DNA of 21,304 nt from JAJTFW01 sp046160245. GTDB taxonomy: Bacteria > Bacteroidota > Bacteroidia > AKYH767-A > OLB10. Of this stretch, positions 1-8,210 are shown piece by piece. Position numbers and translations under genes: made by a program. Under the pieces are notes generated by a model that saw only the letters and a program-made list of their open reading frames with translations, searched no databases and was not told where the DNA came from. How positions within the stretch are numbered: position 1 is the stretch's first letter; every line of letters starts with the position of its first letter. The stretch is from assembly GCA_046160245.1 (NCBI GenBank), contig JBJXGU010000227.1, positions 1-21,304 of the forward strand, given 5' to 3'.

Positions 1-90
1 GTACTTCGGCTTTTAAAAAAGCAAAAATTACATTACTTATACCGACTGCTTGCTCAAATCATTTATCTTCACTTTTTTATAACCTACGCC

Positions 91-1578
91 ATGACTACAG
101 TGAAATCCGTTAACACCTTAAATATTTTTTCTTTTCTTATAACAATTGTGCTCCTTAATCTGTTCGTGACGGATTTAAGCAAAGCCCAATCAAATTTTTA
201 CACGCATTATCCGCTTGGCAACCTATTCCAAACCTCAAATTCGATTTTGCAAAATGATGATGGCAGTTACATCATGGCAGGTGGAGCAGATACCGCCGCT
301 TCGAATCCAAATGGAATGCGTTCGGGTTTATTAAAAAAAATTGACAACAATGGCAACACACTTTGGACAACCTATTATAATTTCCCAACTGTTTATAATG
401 TAAGTTTTAATTCCATTAAAAAAACAATGGATGGTAATTATATAGTTGTTGGCGTTATTGATTATGGCTTTGGTGTGAGTGCTACATTTGAAGATGTACT
501 TATTTCTAAAATAGACATATTTGGGAATATATTATGGTTGAAAAGTTATGGAGATATTGGCTCGGATGTTGGCTTCGATGTAGAAGAGTTATCAAATGGT
601 GATTTTATAATTCAATCAGCATTTGGTGTCTTGGTAAATTTAAATTTATTTAATTCCTTCCAATTGATTAGAACAAATTCTATGGGTGATTCGCTTTGGA
701 CACACCACTATTATAAGTATGATGGACTTGAACAGTTTTCAGCTGAAGTTGAACAAACCAGTGATATGGGATTCATTTCCGTGGGAACTAGACTAACGAA
801 TAGCATAGAAACTACAGGCTACTTAGTAAAAACAGATTCTCTGGGAAATGAACAATGGCATTTACCTTTGGATTCCGTTTTATCCAATGAAATAGTAAGC
901 GTTTCTGCAGGCAATGGGGATTTTACTGTTTTTGGCAACATCAATGTTGGCGTTGCAGAAGAGCCATTTATAGCAAACTATGATTTGCTAGGAAATATCA
1001 ACTGGACAAAAACAATCAATGAACTAAATGTCCATATCAGTAGCGCCACTAAAACGGTTGATCATGGTTATTCCTTGGCAGGAATAGAAAGTATAGGAAG
1101 TAATACGATAGTTGTTTTGATTAAAGTAGACAGCTTAGGTAATAAATTATGGAAGAAATCATTTACTCAATTCAACTTTGATTTCCCAAATGACATACAT
1201 CAAACAGTGGATTCAGGTTATATTGTAACAGGTTCTACATATGATGCAGTAAATCTGATTTATTCGCTTTTTGCATTAAAAACAATTGATTCGGTAATGG
1301 TTACTTCCATACCCACACACTCTTTTTCCTCTTCTATAACTGCATACCCAAATCCCGTTCAGCAGGAGTTGGTCTTAAATTTAAATGAAGCAGAATTAGA
1401 AAATATCCATCATTTTTGTTTCTATAACTTATACGGAAAAGAAGTATCTGGAACTACGAGTTTTCTAAAAGAAGGAAACAGGATTAATGTGAGCATACTT
1501 AAACCGGGTGTCTATTTTTTAATGCTAACTTTCAAAAATGAACAGCCAACACAAGTAATTAAAATAATCAAACTGTAA
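91..1578 (+). CDS. Secreted repeat protein with T9SS type A C-terminal sorting domain
   Basis: 495 aa. Residues 10-33 form a hydrophobic signal peptide ending in KAQ. Residues about 45-400 hold six or seven degenerate repeats of roughly 55 residues. Each contains a strand like LIKxDSxGNxLW (near 80-92, 137-149, 192-203, 245-256, 295-305, 342-354) followed by a strand like QTxDxGYIxxG (near 110-121, 221-232, 320-331, 370-381). This pattern is common in secreted Bacteroidota proteins and probably forms a beta-propeller. Residues about 416-495 match the T9SS type A sorting domain: the YPNP motif at 419, a central FYNLYGKEV strand and a KPGVYFL strand near 471. The protein should therefore be exported through the Sec system, then moved across the outer membrane by the T9SS and anchored or released. 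Ligand and exact role are unknown. The gene converges on the DUF6089 gene, and I see no clear promoter in the 90 bases upstream. Confidence 0.9.
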   Translation: MTTVKSVNTLNIFSFLITIVLLNLFVTDLSKAQSNFYTHYPLGNLFQTSNSILQNDDGSYIMAGGADTAASNPNGMRSGLLKKIDNNGNTLWTTYYNFPTVYNVSFNSIKKTMDGNYIVVGVIDYGFGVSATFEDVLISKIDIFGNILWLKSYGDIGSDVGFDVEELSNGDFIIQSAFGVLVNLNLFNSFQLIRTNSMGDSLWTHHYYKYDGLEQFSAEVEQTSDMGFISVGTRLTNSIETTGYLVKTDSLGNEQWHLPLDSVLSNEIVSVSAGNGDFTVFGNINVGVAEEPFIANYDLLGNINWTKTINELNVHISSATKTVDHGYSLAGIESIGSNTIVVLIKVDSLGNKLWKKSFTQFNFDFPNDIHQTVDSGYIVTGSTYDAVNLIYSLFALKTIDSVMVTSIPTHSFSSSITAYPNPVQQELVLNLNEAELENIHHFCFYNLYGKEVSGTTSFLKEGNRINVSILKPGVYFLMLTFKNEQPTQVIKIIKL

Positions 1579-1941
1579 GGTTTAGTTTTAGAAATTGTGT
1601 TAAGGAAAAATTAATTGCCTCAATAGGATCACGATTCCATTTTTTAATTTATTAGCTGAATTCTCATTAACGAATTTCTTCTTATCCTATTTATATCGCC
1701 GAAAAAAAATAGTTTAATCGTTTAGTATAAACTTTGATACCTGCATTTTATTATTATCAAAAAACGCATTGGAATATTAAAATAAACGAAAAGTCAGGTT
1801 AAATATTTCTCACTTGTAATATTTTACTGCCCGCTTTATGGAGAGGGAGATTATACTATTTCTTTACATGCAATTGATTCTTGCATCAAATATATGACTA
1901 ATTGTTCTATTACTTTCTTTAGACTGAAATAAGGCTGAGAA
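1579..1941. other. Gene-free convergent intergenic region
   Basis: These 363 bases lie between two convergent stop codons and are very AT-rich. I find no credible ORF, tRNA or strong hairpin followed by a T-run. Only a weak dyad is visible (AGTTTA near 1710 against TAAACT near 1727). Transcripts from both sides must end here, but I cannot point to a terminator. Confidence 0.6.
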
Positions 1942-2958
1942 TCACTTAAACATTGCCGTTAACTTTTTCGGATTCCAATTAATCTTATAAGCAAATTCGA
2001 AATTTATGAAACTATAAGTGTCGTTTAATTTTGAATTCCCTCTTCTTGAGGTACGGGGACCAACAAATCCATCCGTTCCTAATCCAGTGGGATCACTAAT
2101 ATACTTTGCAATCTCTTGCTTCACGGGATCACCAGCAAAGTGTTGATCGATTTGTTTGTGTGTAGCATATGCTTTACTTGCATCGTCCAAATAATCGGTG
2201 AAGAAATAATAATATCCAAACTCAACGGAGAGTGTTATGTTCTTATTTAGTCCGTAACGAAACCCGGTAGCAATCGGGATACCAATATGCCATGGACTAT
2301 ACATTCCTTTTGATTTAGACGTTTCATCATAGGAACCTTGCCCCTCTGTTCTCCAGTCCATCAAATCAGTTTCATAGTCACCATCTTTTTCAATAATATT
2401 TCCTTGCCCTGTTGATTGTGCTTGATCGCGAATCGTACCATCACTCCAGAAAAAATATCTATTGTCGATATCAACACTTCCTTTGAATAAATCTGCCTTT
2501 GGTCGGCCGTAGTAGATACCAATTCCTGTATATGCAAAAAAAGCCATGCTTTGTTTGTACAAAGGCAATCTTCTATTCGGATAGTAGGTATAACTTAAAT
2601 GAGAAGAAAACCCTAGGAGATCATTTCTAAATCCCAAACCTCGTCCATAATTTCTAAGTTCAGAACCAGACTTACCGGCTACAGAATTTGTTTCGTCATA
2701 TTGGATGCGGTGCCAACTCAATCGGGCTTCAATATTAAAAGGACTATATTTCATCCCTGATACTTCGGATGGAGAAATAAAGTTTCTAACGGTGATGGCT
2801 ATACCCGGACTCATTGAACTTTTCTGTAAAAATTCTTCATTGCCTAAATCACCAAAATAATTTGTAGTTCCGGCAGCAAATCCAATATCGAGTGATTGTT
2901 GTCCGTAAGTAGTTAAACTCAAAACAACTCCCATAAAGAGCAGGTATAATTTTCTCAT
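1942..2958 (-). CDS. DUF6089-family outer-membrane beta-barrel protein
   Basis: 338 aa with a short signal peptide (residues 1-19, ending TTYGQ). The mature N-terminus (IGFAAGTTNYFGDLGN) is the usual opening of Bacteroidota DUF6089 proteins. The rest alternates amphipathic strands rich in aromatic residues and glycine (for example LSYTYYPNRRLPLY, FAYTGIGIYYGR, ITLSVEFGYYYFFTDYLDD) and ends with FINFEFAYKINW, as expected of an outer-membrane barrel. Function is not known; related proteins are often encoded near outer-membrane biogenesis genes. A TAnnTTTG box at 3045-3052 in the upstream gap suggests its own promoter, so it need not depend on the ORF6N gene before it. Start ATG is at 2958, preceded by an A-rich stretch without a strong ribosome binding site. 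Confidence 0.85.
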   Translation of the reverse strand: MRKLYLLFMGVVLSLTTYGQQSLDIGFAAGTTNYFGDLGNEEFLQKSSMSPGIAITVRNFISPSEVSGMKYSPFNIEARLSWHRIQYDETNSVAGKSGSELRNYGRGLGFRNDLLGFSSHLSYTYYPNRRLPLYKQSMAFFAYTGIGIYYGRPKADLFKGSVDIDNRYFFWSDGTIRDQAQSTGQGNIIEKDGDYETDLMDWRTEGQGSYDETSKSKGMYSPWHIGIPIATGFRYGLNKNITLSVEFGYYYFFTDYLDDASKAYATHKQIDQHFAGDPVKQEIAKYISDPTGLGTDGFVGPRTSRRGNSKLNDTYSFINFEFAYKINWNPKKLTAMFK

Positions 2959-3044
2959 TGTATTTGTTTTCCCCTAAGTTATAAACCTTATCCATTCCTT
3001 CAACAAGTCAACCATAAAAAAAACAAACAATTCTTGGAATAATT

Positions 3045-3052
3045 CAAAAGTA
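3045..3052 (-). promoter_or_regulatory. Bacteroidota -7 box (TACTTTTG) upstream of the DUF6089 gene
   Basis: Read on the - strand the bases are TACTTTTG, an exact match to the Bacteroidota sigma factor -7 consensus TAnnTTTG. It lies in the short gap between the ORF6N stop and the DUF6089 start, giving a predicted leader of about 80 nt. A clear -33 TTTG is not visible; TTTA occurs at about the right distance. Confidence 0.45.
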
Positions 3053-3069
3053 TAGGTGGATCGTCTATT

Positions 3070-3678
3070 TTAAGGGGCTAATAAACTGCCCTTAGGCTCC
3101 TGGGACTCCCTTTTATAGCCTATACGATTTCTTTCTTTCACTTCTGAAGGTTCCATTAATTGTCGAAGTGCCTGAAAAACTAAGGTTACATCCGCATTAT
3201 TCTTTTCGACTTTTGCTTCTAGTGCATCAATTTTAGCACTTAATTCTTGGTGGACATTTAATACTTCTCGTAAACGAACATAAACTCTCATGATACGAAT
3301 ATTCACTTGGATTGCGATTTTACTTGACAACACACTTGAAAGCATTAAAACACCATGCTCTGTAAATGCAAAAGCCAGATACCTTCTACCACCTCTAATT
3401 TTTGAATTCATAGCCATTGCAAATTCGATTTCAACTTCGCTTTTCAATGCTTCTAAACTTGAGGTCGCAATTTGCGACCTCAAGTTTAGAAGCTCTAATT
3501 CAGTAAGTTGAAACATGAAATCCGATGGAAAACGGTCCAGATTTCTTTTGACTTGCTCGTTCAATCGTTTTGTTGGAATATCATACAATTCTGCCAAGTC
3601 TTCATCTAACATGACTTTGAGACCACGTACCAAATAAATCTTATTCACCAACAAATTTTCGTCAAAATACATTTCCAT
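3070..3678 (-). CDS. ORF6N domain-containing protein
   Basis: 202 aa. Residues 12-137 match the ORF6N domain, related to the KilA-N/Bro-N DNA-binding domains of phages and large DNA viruses: IYLVRGLKVMLDEDLAELYDI, TKRLNEQVKRNLDRFPSDFMFQLT, GGRRYLAFAFTEHGVLMLSSVL, NIRIMRVYVRLRE. Residues 140-165 look like a short coiled coil, so dimerisation is likely. The role is probably DNA binding or regulation, and cellular targets are unknown. The start at 3678 has AAAAGG a few bases upstream, immediately after the stop of the lamin-tail gene (11-bp gap), so the two may be co-transcribed. Between LRSQIATSS and GGRRY there are about 22 extra residues; as I recall the family, many members run directly from one motif to the other. 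The first part of this region is encoded by a long perfect palindrome (3449-3493). Confidence 0.9.
   Translation of the reverse strand: MEMYFDENLLVNKIYLVRGLKVMLDEDLAELYDIPTKRLNEQVKRNLDRFPSDFMFQLTELELLNLRSQIATSSLEALKSEVEIEFAMAMNSKIRGGRRYLAFAFTEHGVLMLSSVLSSKIAIQVNIRIMRVYVRLREVLNVHQELSAKIDALEAKVEKNNADVTLVFQALRQLMEPSEVKERNRIGYKRESQEPKGSLLAP
3449..3493. repeat. Perfect palindrome inside the ORF6N gene (22-bp arms, 1-nt spacer)
   Basis: Positions 3449-3470 are the exact reverse complement of 3472-3493, with one T at 3471 between them. In the - strand gene it covers residues 63-77 (LLNLRSQIATSSLEA), the most conserved turn of the ORF6N domain. Complementarity stops at both outer ends (T opposite T). 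It is far longer than expected by chance in coding DNA. Confidence 0.95.
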
Positions 3679-3689
3679 ATTTACCTTTT

Positions 3690-6317
3690 CTAGTCAGTTC
3701 TTTTTGCCAATACAAAAGCCTTCTTAATTTTCCTTACATCGCCATCAATATGGAACAATTCTAATAATGCTATATAGATTCCCGCTTGCTGCAAAATGTT
3801 TTCATCCGACATCCCATTCCATATCCAATTGCCTTCGTTTCCTAAAAGTTCTTGCTCGGTTAATTTTCTGATAGGAACCCCAAACTCGTTATAGATAGAT
3901 AAGCCCACCATGAATCCAGGTTTGGGTGGTGTACAAGTGAGACCCAATACATCGTGGTAGCCGTCATTATCGGGTGAGAATAGTTCAGGAGTGAGTTGAA
4001 ACCATGAGGATCCATCGACAATGTCGTCATAATATTGCGAATTAATTTTACAGGGTGTTGCATTACTACTGGTATATGCAGCGCTATGCCAATTACTACT
4101 ATCCGAAACTCTTCCTCGGGGAGAAATCAACTCTAGTGAAACTCCTTCGGGATCACTCAAAAAGGGAAAATGAAAATCATCCTTGTAATGAAACCGCTCT
4201 AATTCCAGTAAGGATGTATTCATTAAAACAACAATTCCTTCATCATCATTATAAGAAGGCAGTGAACAAGGAATTAATAAGCGACTGTCATCAACTTTAT
4301 AAAAAGATGCGATTGCAACTGGATTTGAAGTTGCCACGGCAAACTGTTTTGGCAATAACAATCTTGGCACATTTGAAAACGCTACAACATCCGTAGCAAT
4401 TCCATCTAGCGGATCAGCATGTGCTATTTTAATCTTGGATAGATCGATGGTTTTAGAACTTGAATTATATATCTCCACAAAATCACACCCTTCCGAGTGC
4501 GGATTAAATAATATTTCATTGATGATCACATCTCCTTTTGAAAATGAATCTGGCAATGCGAAACTCAGTTGATCCCATCTCACTATTGTATTTCCAGAAC
4601 AATCATGCAATGAATGATCGAACTGCAATGAATACAATTGCCCAGATACTAAAGGTTGACTTAATTGAAAAACGAAGCTAGGTTGATCCGAAGAAAATGA
4701 AATGAAAATGGATTGTCCTAAATTTTGATTCATTGAAAACAAACTCAAATTTGATGCGTGAACTGTATCTAGAAATTCACTAAATCCAATTTCCAAATGT
4801 AAACTGTCAATAGGAAAAGCATAAATGGGCCATGGTGAAATAGTATCTTGATACTCTCCATTTATAGAATTTTCCCTTCCTGGAGTTCCTCCCGATAGCT
4901 CATGACTCGCGCCCCAGTTATTCTTATCACTACACGGAAAATCAACATCAATGCGCTCCAGCGACCATCCATGATCGTCTCTCAATGGATCTTTGTACAT
5001 AGATAGATCATAAGTGATCTCATCAATAACAAAACCTGCATTATCTATTAATCGAATTCGATCGCCTTCATTATTTAAAGAAGGAAAAGATGCTAAGCCT
5101 TTTATATGTTGGACACCACTGTTTTGAAATGCTGCAACATTCGAAGAAGAAGTATAACATCTATATTCACCCGGAAATAAAGTATCTTCTGGCAAATTTG
5201 CTACAGTGCTTGGATCACTCAATACAAAGAATGAGATATCAATAATTTTTTGACTTCTATTAAAAATTTCCAAATACTCAAAGGGTGGCAATGAAGGAGC
5301 ATCGGTTGGATTCGACATGATTTCAGTAATTACCACATCTGAAATTGCGGCAACACTAGTATTAAAAAGGGAATAATGCAGTGTGTCCGAATATACGTTC
5401 CCCGAATTATCCACCACACCCACTATTCCCAAATGATATATGCTCCCATCTAAAAAGACATCATTAAATTTTAAAAAATAAATTTTCGAATCCATTGAAT
5501 CTTTACTAATCGAAATTGGCATACCCATTCCATCAATAAAATAATTACTCTTTAAAAATGCAGACGTGCTATCTACGAATTCTGTCCAATGAAATTTAAT
5601 AATACTATCAGCTTCAATTATAGCCAAGGTTAAGGAAGGCGGTACGGTGTCGTATTGAAAACTTCCTACATATACATCATCGAAAAAAAACTTCGTTGAA
5701 TTACTCGTGGTATAAACCGTTTTAATACCAATATGTAGCATCGTATTGAACTGCGCATCGACGACAGTTGCTTCCCAAATAAAATTTTCCTCTCCAGCAT
5801 AATCAACATACAAACTCCAACTAGCTCCCGGCAAACGCAAAACTTTTATATTTACGACGAAAGAATTAGCAATGGCACTGTCTTTACCTCTGCATAAAGG
5901 AGTAAGAACCCATCCGTCTTGCCTAAACAATACAATAGCATCGGCAGCACCACTTTCTCCAAATTGCAGGAAATATCCCTGGAGTGGGCCTTCTAGATTT
6001 TCATTATCCGCAATTAAGTAATAGCGCGCATAATTTGATGTTGAAGGTGAAAAACTCATCTTCACTTTCACCCTCCATTCCATGGTATCGGAAACCACAG
6101 AATAAGGCGTAGATAAAAAGGAAGAGTCGCTGCCGGTACTATTCAGTTGAAGCCAGTCTCCACTTACAATGAACTGACTAGTATCCCCTATCCAAGCTGG
6201 CGCAACCCTAAAATCCCCATCACTAAAATCATCTATCAACTGAGCTTTCACCCAAGAAGTAGCGGAGAAGCACATCAAGAAGATGGCTAACCGACAAGCG
6301 AACAATCCTTTTTTCAT
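3690..6317 (-). CDS. Lamin tail domain surface protein with gliding-motility-type C-terminal domain
   Basis: 875 aa with a signal peptide (residues 1-25, ending WVKAQ). Domains in order: an N-terminal jelly-roll-like region (about 28-220, starting LIDDFSDGDF) resembling those that bind carbohydrate or cover surface-protein N-termini; an Ig-like segment (225-320); lamin tail domain 1 (326-482, DVVITEIMSNP...FEYLEIFN...GWSLERID...GGTPGREN); another Ig-like segment (487-592); lamin tail domain 2 (596-757, GDVIINEILFNP...DFVEIYN...GVSLELISP); and a CHU_C/FlgD-like C-terminal domain (about 775-870, LFSPDNDGYHDVL...LSIYNEFG...WIWNGMSDEN...GIYIALLE). The last resembles T9SS type B substrates, so export to the cell surface is likely. 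A role in adhesion or the cell coat is inference. It is divergent from asd and directly followed by the ORF6N gene. Confidence 0.88.
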   Translation of the reverse strand: MKKGLFACRLAIFLMCFSATSWVKAQLIDDFSDGDFRVAPAWIGDTSQFIVSGDWLQLNSTGSDSSFLSTPYSVVSDTMEWRVKVKMSFSPSTSNYARYYLIADNENLEGPLQGYFLQFGESGAADAIVLFRQDGWVLTPLCRGKDSAIANSFVVNIKVLRLPGASWSLYVDYAGEENFIWEATVVDAQFNTMLHIGIKTVYTTSNSTKFFFDDVYVGSFQYDTVPPSLTLAIIEADSIIKFHWTEFVDSTSAFLKSNYFIDGMGMPISISKDSMDSKIYFLKFNDVFLDGSIYHLGIVGVVDNSGNVYSDTLHYSLFNTSVAAISDVVITEIMSNPTDAPSLPPFEYLEIFNRSQKIIDISFFVLSDPSTVANLPEDTLFPGEYRCYTSSSNVAAFQNSGVQHIKGLASFPSLNNEGDRIRLIDNAGFVIDEITYDLSMYKDPLRDDHGWSLERIDVDFPCSDKNNWGASHELSGGTPGRENSINGEYQDTISPWPIYAFPIDSLHLEIGFSEFLDTVHASNLSLFSMNQNLGQSIFISFSSDQPSFVFQLSQPLVSGQLYSLQFDHSLHDCSGNTIVRWDQLSFALPDSFSKGDVIINEILFNPHSEGCDFVEIYNSSSKTIDLSKIKIAHADPLDGIATDVVAFSNVPRLLLPKQFAVATSNPVAIASFYKVDDSRLLIPCSLPSYNDDEGIVVLMNTSLLELERFHYKDDFHFPFLSDPEGVSLELISPRGRVSDSSNWHSAAYTSSNATPCKINSQYYDDIVDGSSWFQLTPELFSPDNDGYHDVLGLTCTPPKPGFMVGLSIYNEFGVPIRKLTEQELLGNEGNWIWNGMSDENILQQAGIYIALLELFHIDGDVRKIKKAFVLAKRTD

Positions 6318-6420
6318 AACGAGGGCAAAGGAAAGGTGAGGAATGGCAATTAGTCGGTAAATAAACGCTTATACTCGTTTACAAATAACTATAAGCCTCA
6401 AAGTATTGGAAAACAATATT

Positions 6421-6428
6421 TATTTTTG
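6421..6428 (+). promoter_or_regulatory. -7 box (TATTTTTG) of the asd promoter
   Basis: Exact TAnnTTTG match ending 4 bases before the asd ATG at 6433. In Bacteroidota, transcription starts a few bases after this box, so the transcript would begin at or almost at the start codon. A TTG occurs at 6406-6408 but is closer than the usual -33 spacing. Confidence 0.45.
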
Positions 6429-6432
6429 CTTT

Positions 6433-7425
6433 ATGAAAATAGCGGTTGTAGGCGCCACCGGATTGGTTGGCACAAAAATGATAGAAGTTTTGACAGAAAG
6501 AAACTTCCCGGTTGACGTGTTAATCCCCGTTGCTTCTGAAAAATCAGCTGGCAAATTAATTCAGTTTAAAGGACAAGATTATAAAGTGGTCACTCCTGCA
6601 GAAGCTATAGCTATGAAACCTGATTTGGCTTTGTTCTCCGCTGGAGGAACTACTTCTACAGAATGGGCACCCAAATTTGCTGAAGCGGGAATCACGGTTA
6701 TTGATAATTCATCAGCCTGGAGAATGGATCCTACCAAAAAACTAGTTGTTCCAGAAGTGAATGCAGACGTTTTAACTAAGGAGGATAAAATTATTGCTAA
6801 TCCAAATTGTTCAACTATTCAATTGGTTGTTGTTTTAAAACCGCTTCATGATAAATATAAAATTAAACGAGTAGTGGTGTCGACTTATCAATCAGTAAGT
6901 GGAACCGGAGTGAAGGCGGTGCAGCAATTAATGAATGAACGTAGGAATGGTGATGTGGAGAAAGTTTATCCGCATACCATCGACCTTAATATTCTCCCAC
7001 ATATAGATGTATTTCAAGAAAACGGATACACGAAAGAAGAAATGAAGATGGTGAATGAAACTTGTAAAATTATGGGTGATGATTCCATACGCTTAACAGC
7101 TACAACAGTTCGAGTTCCCGTTGTTGGTGGGCATTCTGAAAGTGTAAATATTGAATTTGAAAACGATTTTGACTTGAATGAACTGCGAAATATTTTAGCA
7201 AACTCGCCTGGAATTATTGTACAAGACGATCCGAGCAAAGCACTTTATCCGATGCCTTTGTATGCAGAAGGACATGATGAAGTATTTGTTGGCAGATTAC
7301 GTCGTGATGAAACTCAAGCCAACACTTTAAATTGTTGGGTAGTTTCTGATAACATACGAAATGGTGCTGCAACAAATGCCGTTCAAATTGCAGAAGTGCT
7401 TTTGAGTAAGAATTTAATCGGGTAA
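6433..7425 (+). CDS. asd: Aspartate-semialdehyde dehydrogenase
   Basis: 330 aa from the ATG at 6433. It catalyses NADPH-dependent reduction of L-aspartyl 4-phosphate to aspartate semialdehyde, the branch point towards lysine/diaminopimelate, threonine and methionine; cytoplasmic. Visible motifs: N-terminal Rossmann fold KIAVVGATGLVG, the catalytic cysteine in NPNCSTIQ (Cys126), the substrate-binding SVSGTG loop, and the active-site histidine in VGGHSESV (His234). Length is normal for the family. A TTG at 6406 would add nine residues (MENNIYFCF), but family members start at MKIAVVGA and the extension overlaps the probable promoter box at 6421, so I prefer 6433. It is divergent from the lamin-tail gene, and its stop lies 5 bp from the stop of the convergent DUF3108 gene. 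Confidence 0.96.
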   Translation: MKIAVVGATGLVGTKMIEVLTERNFPVDVLIPVASEKSAGKLIQFKGQDYKVVTPAEAIAMKPDLALFSAGGTTSTEWAPKFAEAGITVIDNSSAWRMDPTKKLVVPEVNADVLTKEDKIIANPNCSTIQLVVVLKPLHDKYKIKRVVVSTYQSVSGTGVKAVQQLMNERRNGDVEKVYPHTIDLNILPHIDVFQENGYTKEEMKMVNETCKIMGDDSIRLTATTVRVPVVGGHSESVNIEFENDFDLNELRNILANSPGIIVQDDPSKALYPMPLYAEGHDEVFVGRLRRDETQANTLNCWVVSDNIRNGAATNAVQIAEVLLSKNLIG

Positions 7426-7430
7426 GCTCT

Positions 7431-8210
7431 TTACTTAGCGAGGGCGACAGGGTTGGATAATCCAGAAAAACTGGTGATATCCATCTTAATTGATCCCACT
7501 AAAATATCGGCTTGTGCTCGAATGGGAATTCTATTTTTATCGTCAGTCAACCAAATAGTCATTCCTTCCTTCTCTTTAAAGACACGTCCTTCTAACAAAT
7601 AAGGTCTAAACATTAAGCAACTAAAAGTACCGAGTCGTGTTTTAATTTTTTCTCTTCCCACGAACTTAATGGCCATTGGAAATGTTTCATCATCGAGATA
7701 ACAATTAATATTAAAAGTATCTCCCACTGCAATATTTTTAAAATCCAAGGTGCGAGCAAAGTAAAATGCAGAAATTAAATCCTGAATTCGTTCTGGAGTA
7801 TTAATTGTTTTCTTTTCGCTTGTTGCGGTACGTTTCGAATGATTAAACTTTACATTCTGCTTTTTCTTATAACCGCCTTCTTGAATATCACGAATAAACA
7901 ACCACGGAACGATGGTTTGTGTATCAATGTAACTTTCATAATGATCTTTAACTTTAAAAAACCAATTAAATGCTCCGGTTGATTTTCCGGAACCCACCAC
8001 TCGAAAACAAGTACGACCTCCAATATTTTTTAAGTTAGGGTCTACTTCTAATTTCGCAGTTCCAGCATCAATGAATCCGTAGTGAATACGGTATTCTAAA
8101 ACTTCACTGGTACTAAATGCATTGTTTTGAACTCGAGCTAACAAAGCTTGCGCATTCAGGGTAAATGAATGCACAATACTCAATACGACAATATAAATTA
8201 TCTTTTTCAT
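7431..8210 (-). CDS. DUF3108 domain-containing exported protein
   Basis: 259 aa with a signal peptide (residues 1-20, ending TLNAQ). The body matches DUF3108: LEYRIHYGFIDAGTAKLEV, TCFRVVGSGKSTGAFNWFFKVKDHYESYID near 65-100, then RDIQEGGYKKKQNVKF and a late segment GMTIWLTDDKNRIPIRAQADILVGSIKMDI. The family is periplasmic or outer-membrane-associated and predicted to be all-beta; its molecular role is unknown. The start codon overlaps the scpB stop by four bases (ATGA), so it is translated as the last gene of a leuS-scpB-DUF3108 transcript. That pairing with scpB may reflect operon history rather than shared function. It ends tail-to-tail with asd. Confidence 0.88.
   Translation of the reverse strand: MKKIIYIVVLSIVHSFTLNAQALLARVQNNAFSTSEVLEYRIHYGFIDAGTAKLEVDPNLKNIGGRTCFRVVGSGKSTGAFNWFFKVKDHYESYIDTQTIVPWLFIRDIQEGGYKKKQNVKFNHSKRTATSEKKTINTPERIQDLISAFYFARTLDFKNIAVGDTFNINCYLDDETFPMAIKFVGREKIKTRLGTFSCLMFRPYLLEGRVFKEKEGMTIWLTDDKNRIPIRAQADILVGSIKMDITSFSGLSNPVALAK

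Noticed and set aside
3290..3511. 73-aa ORF on the + strand across the ORF6N palindrome
   Set aside because: It is the antisense reading of a well-supported ORF6N gene; its open frame partly results from the palindrome.
4055..4396. 113-aa ORF on the + strand
   Set aside because: Antisense to the lamin-tail gene, no domain or signal I recognise, and the opposite strand has clear family motifs.
6406..6432. TTG start giving asd nine extra residues
   Set aside because: Family members begin at MKIAVVGATG; the extension overlaps the probable -7 box and has no ribosome binding site.
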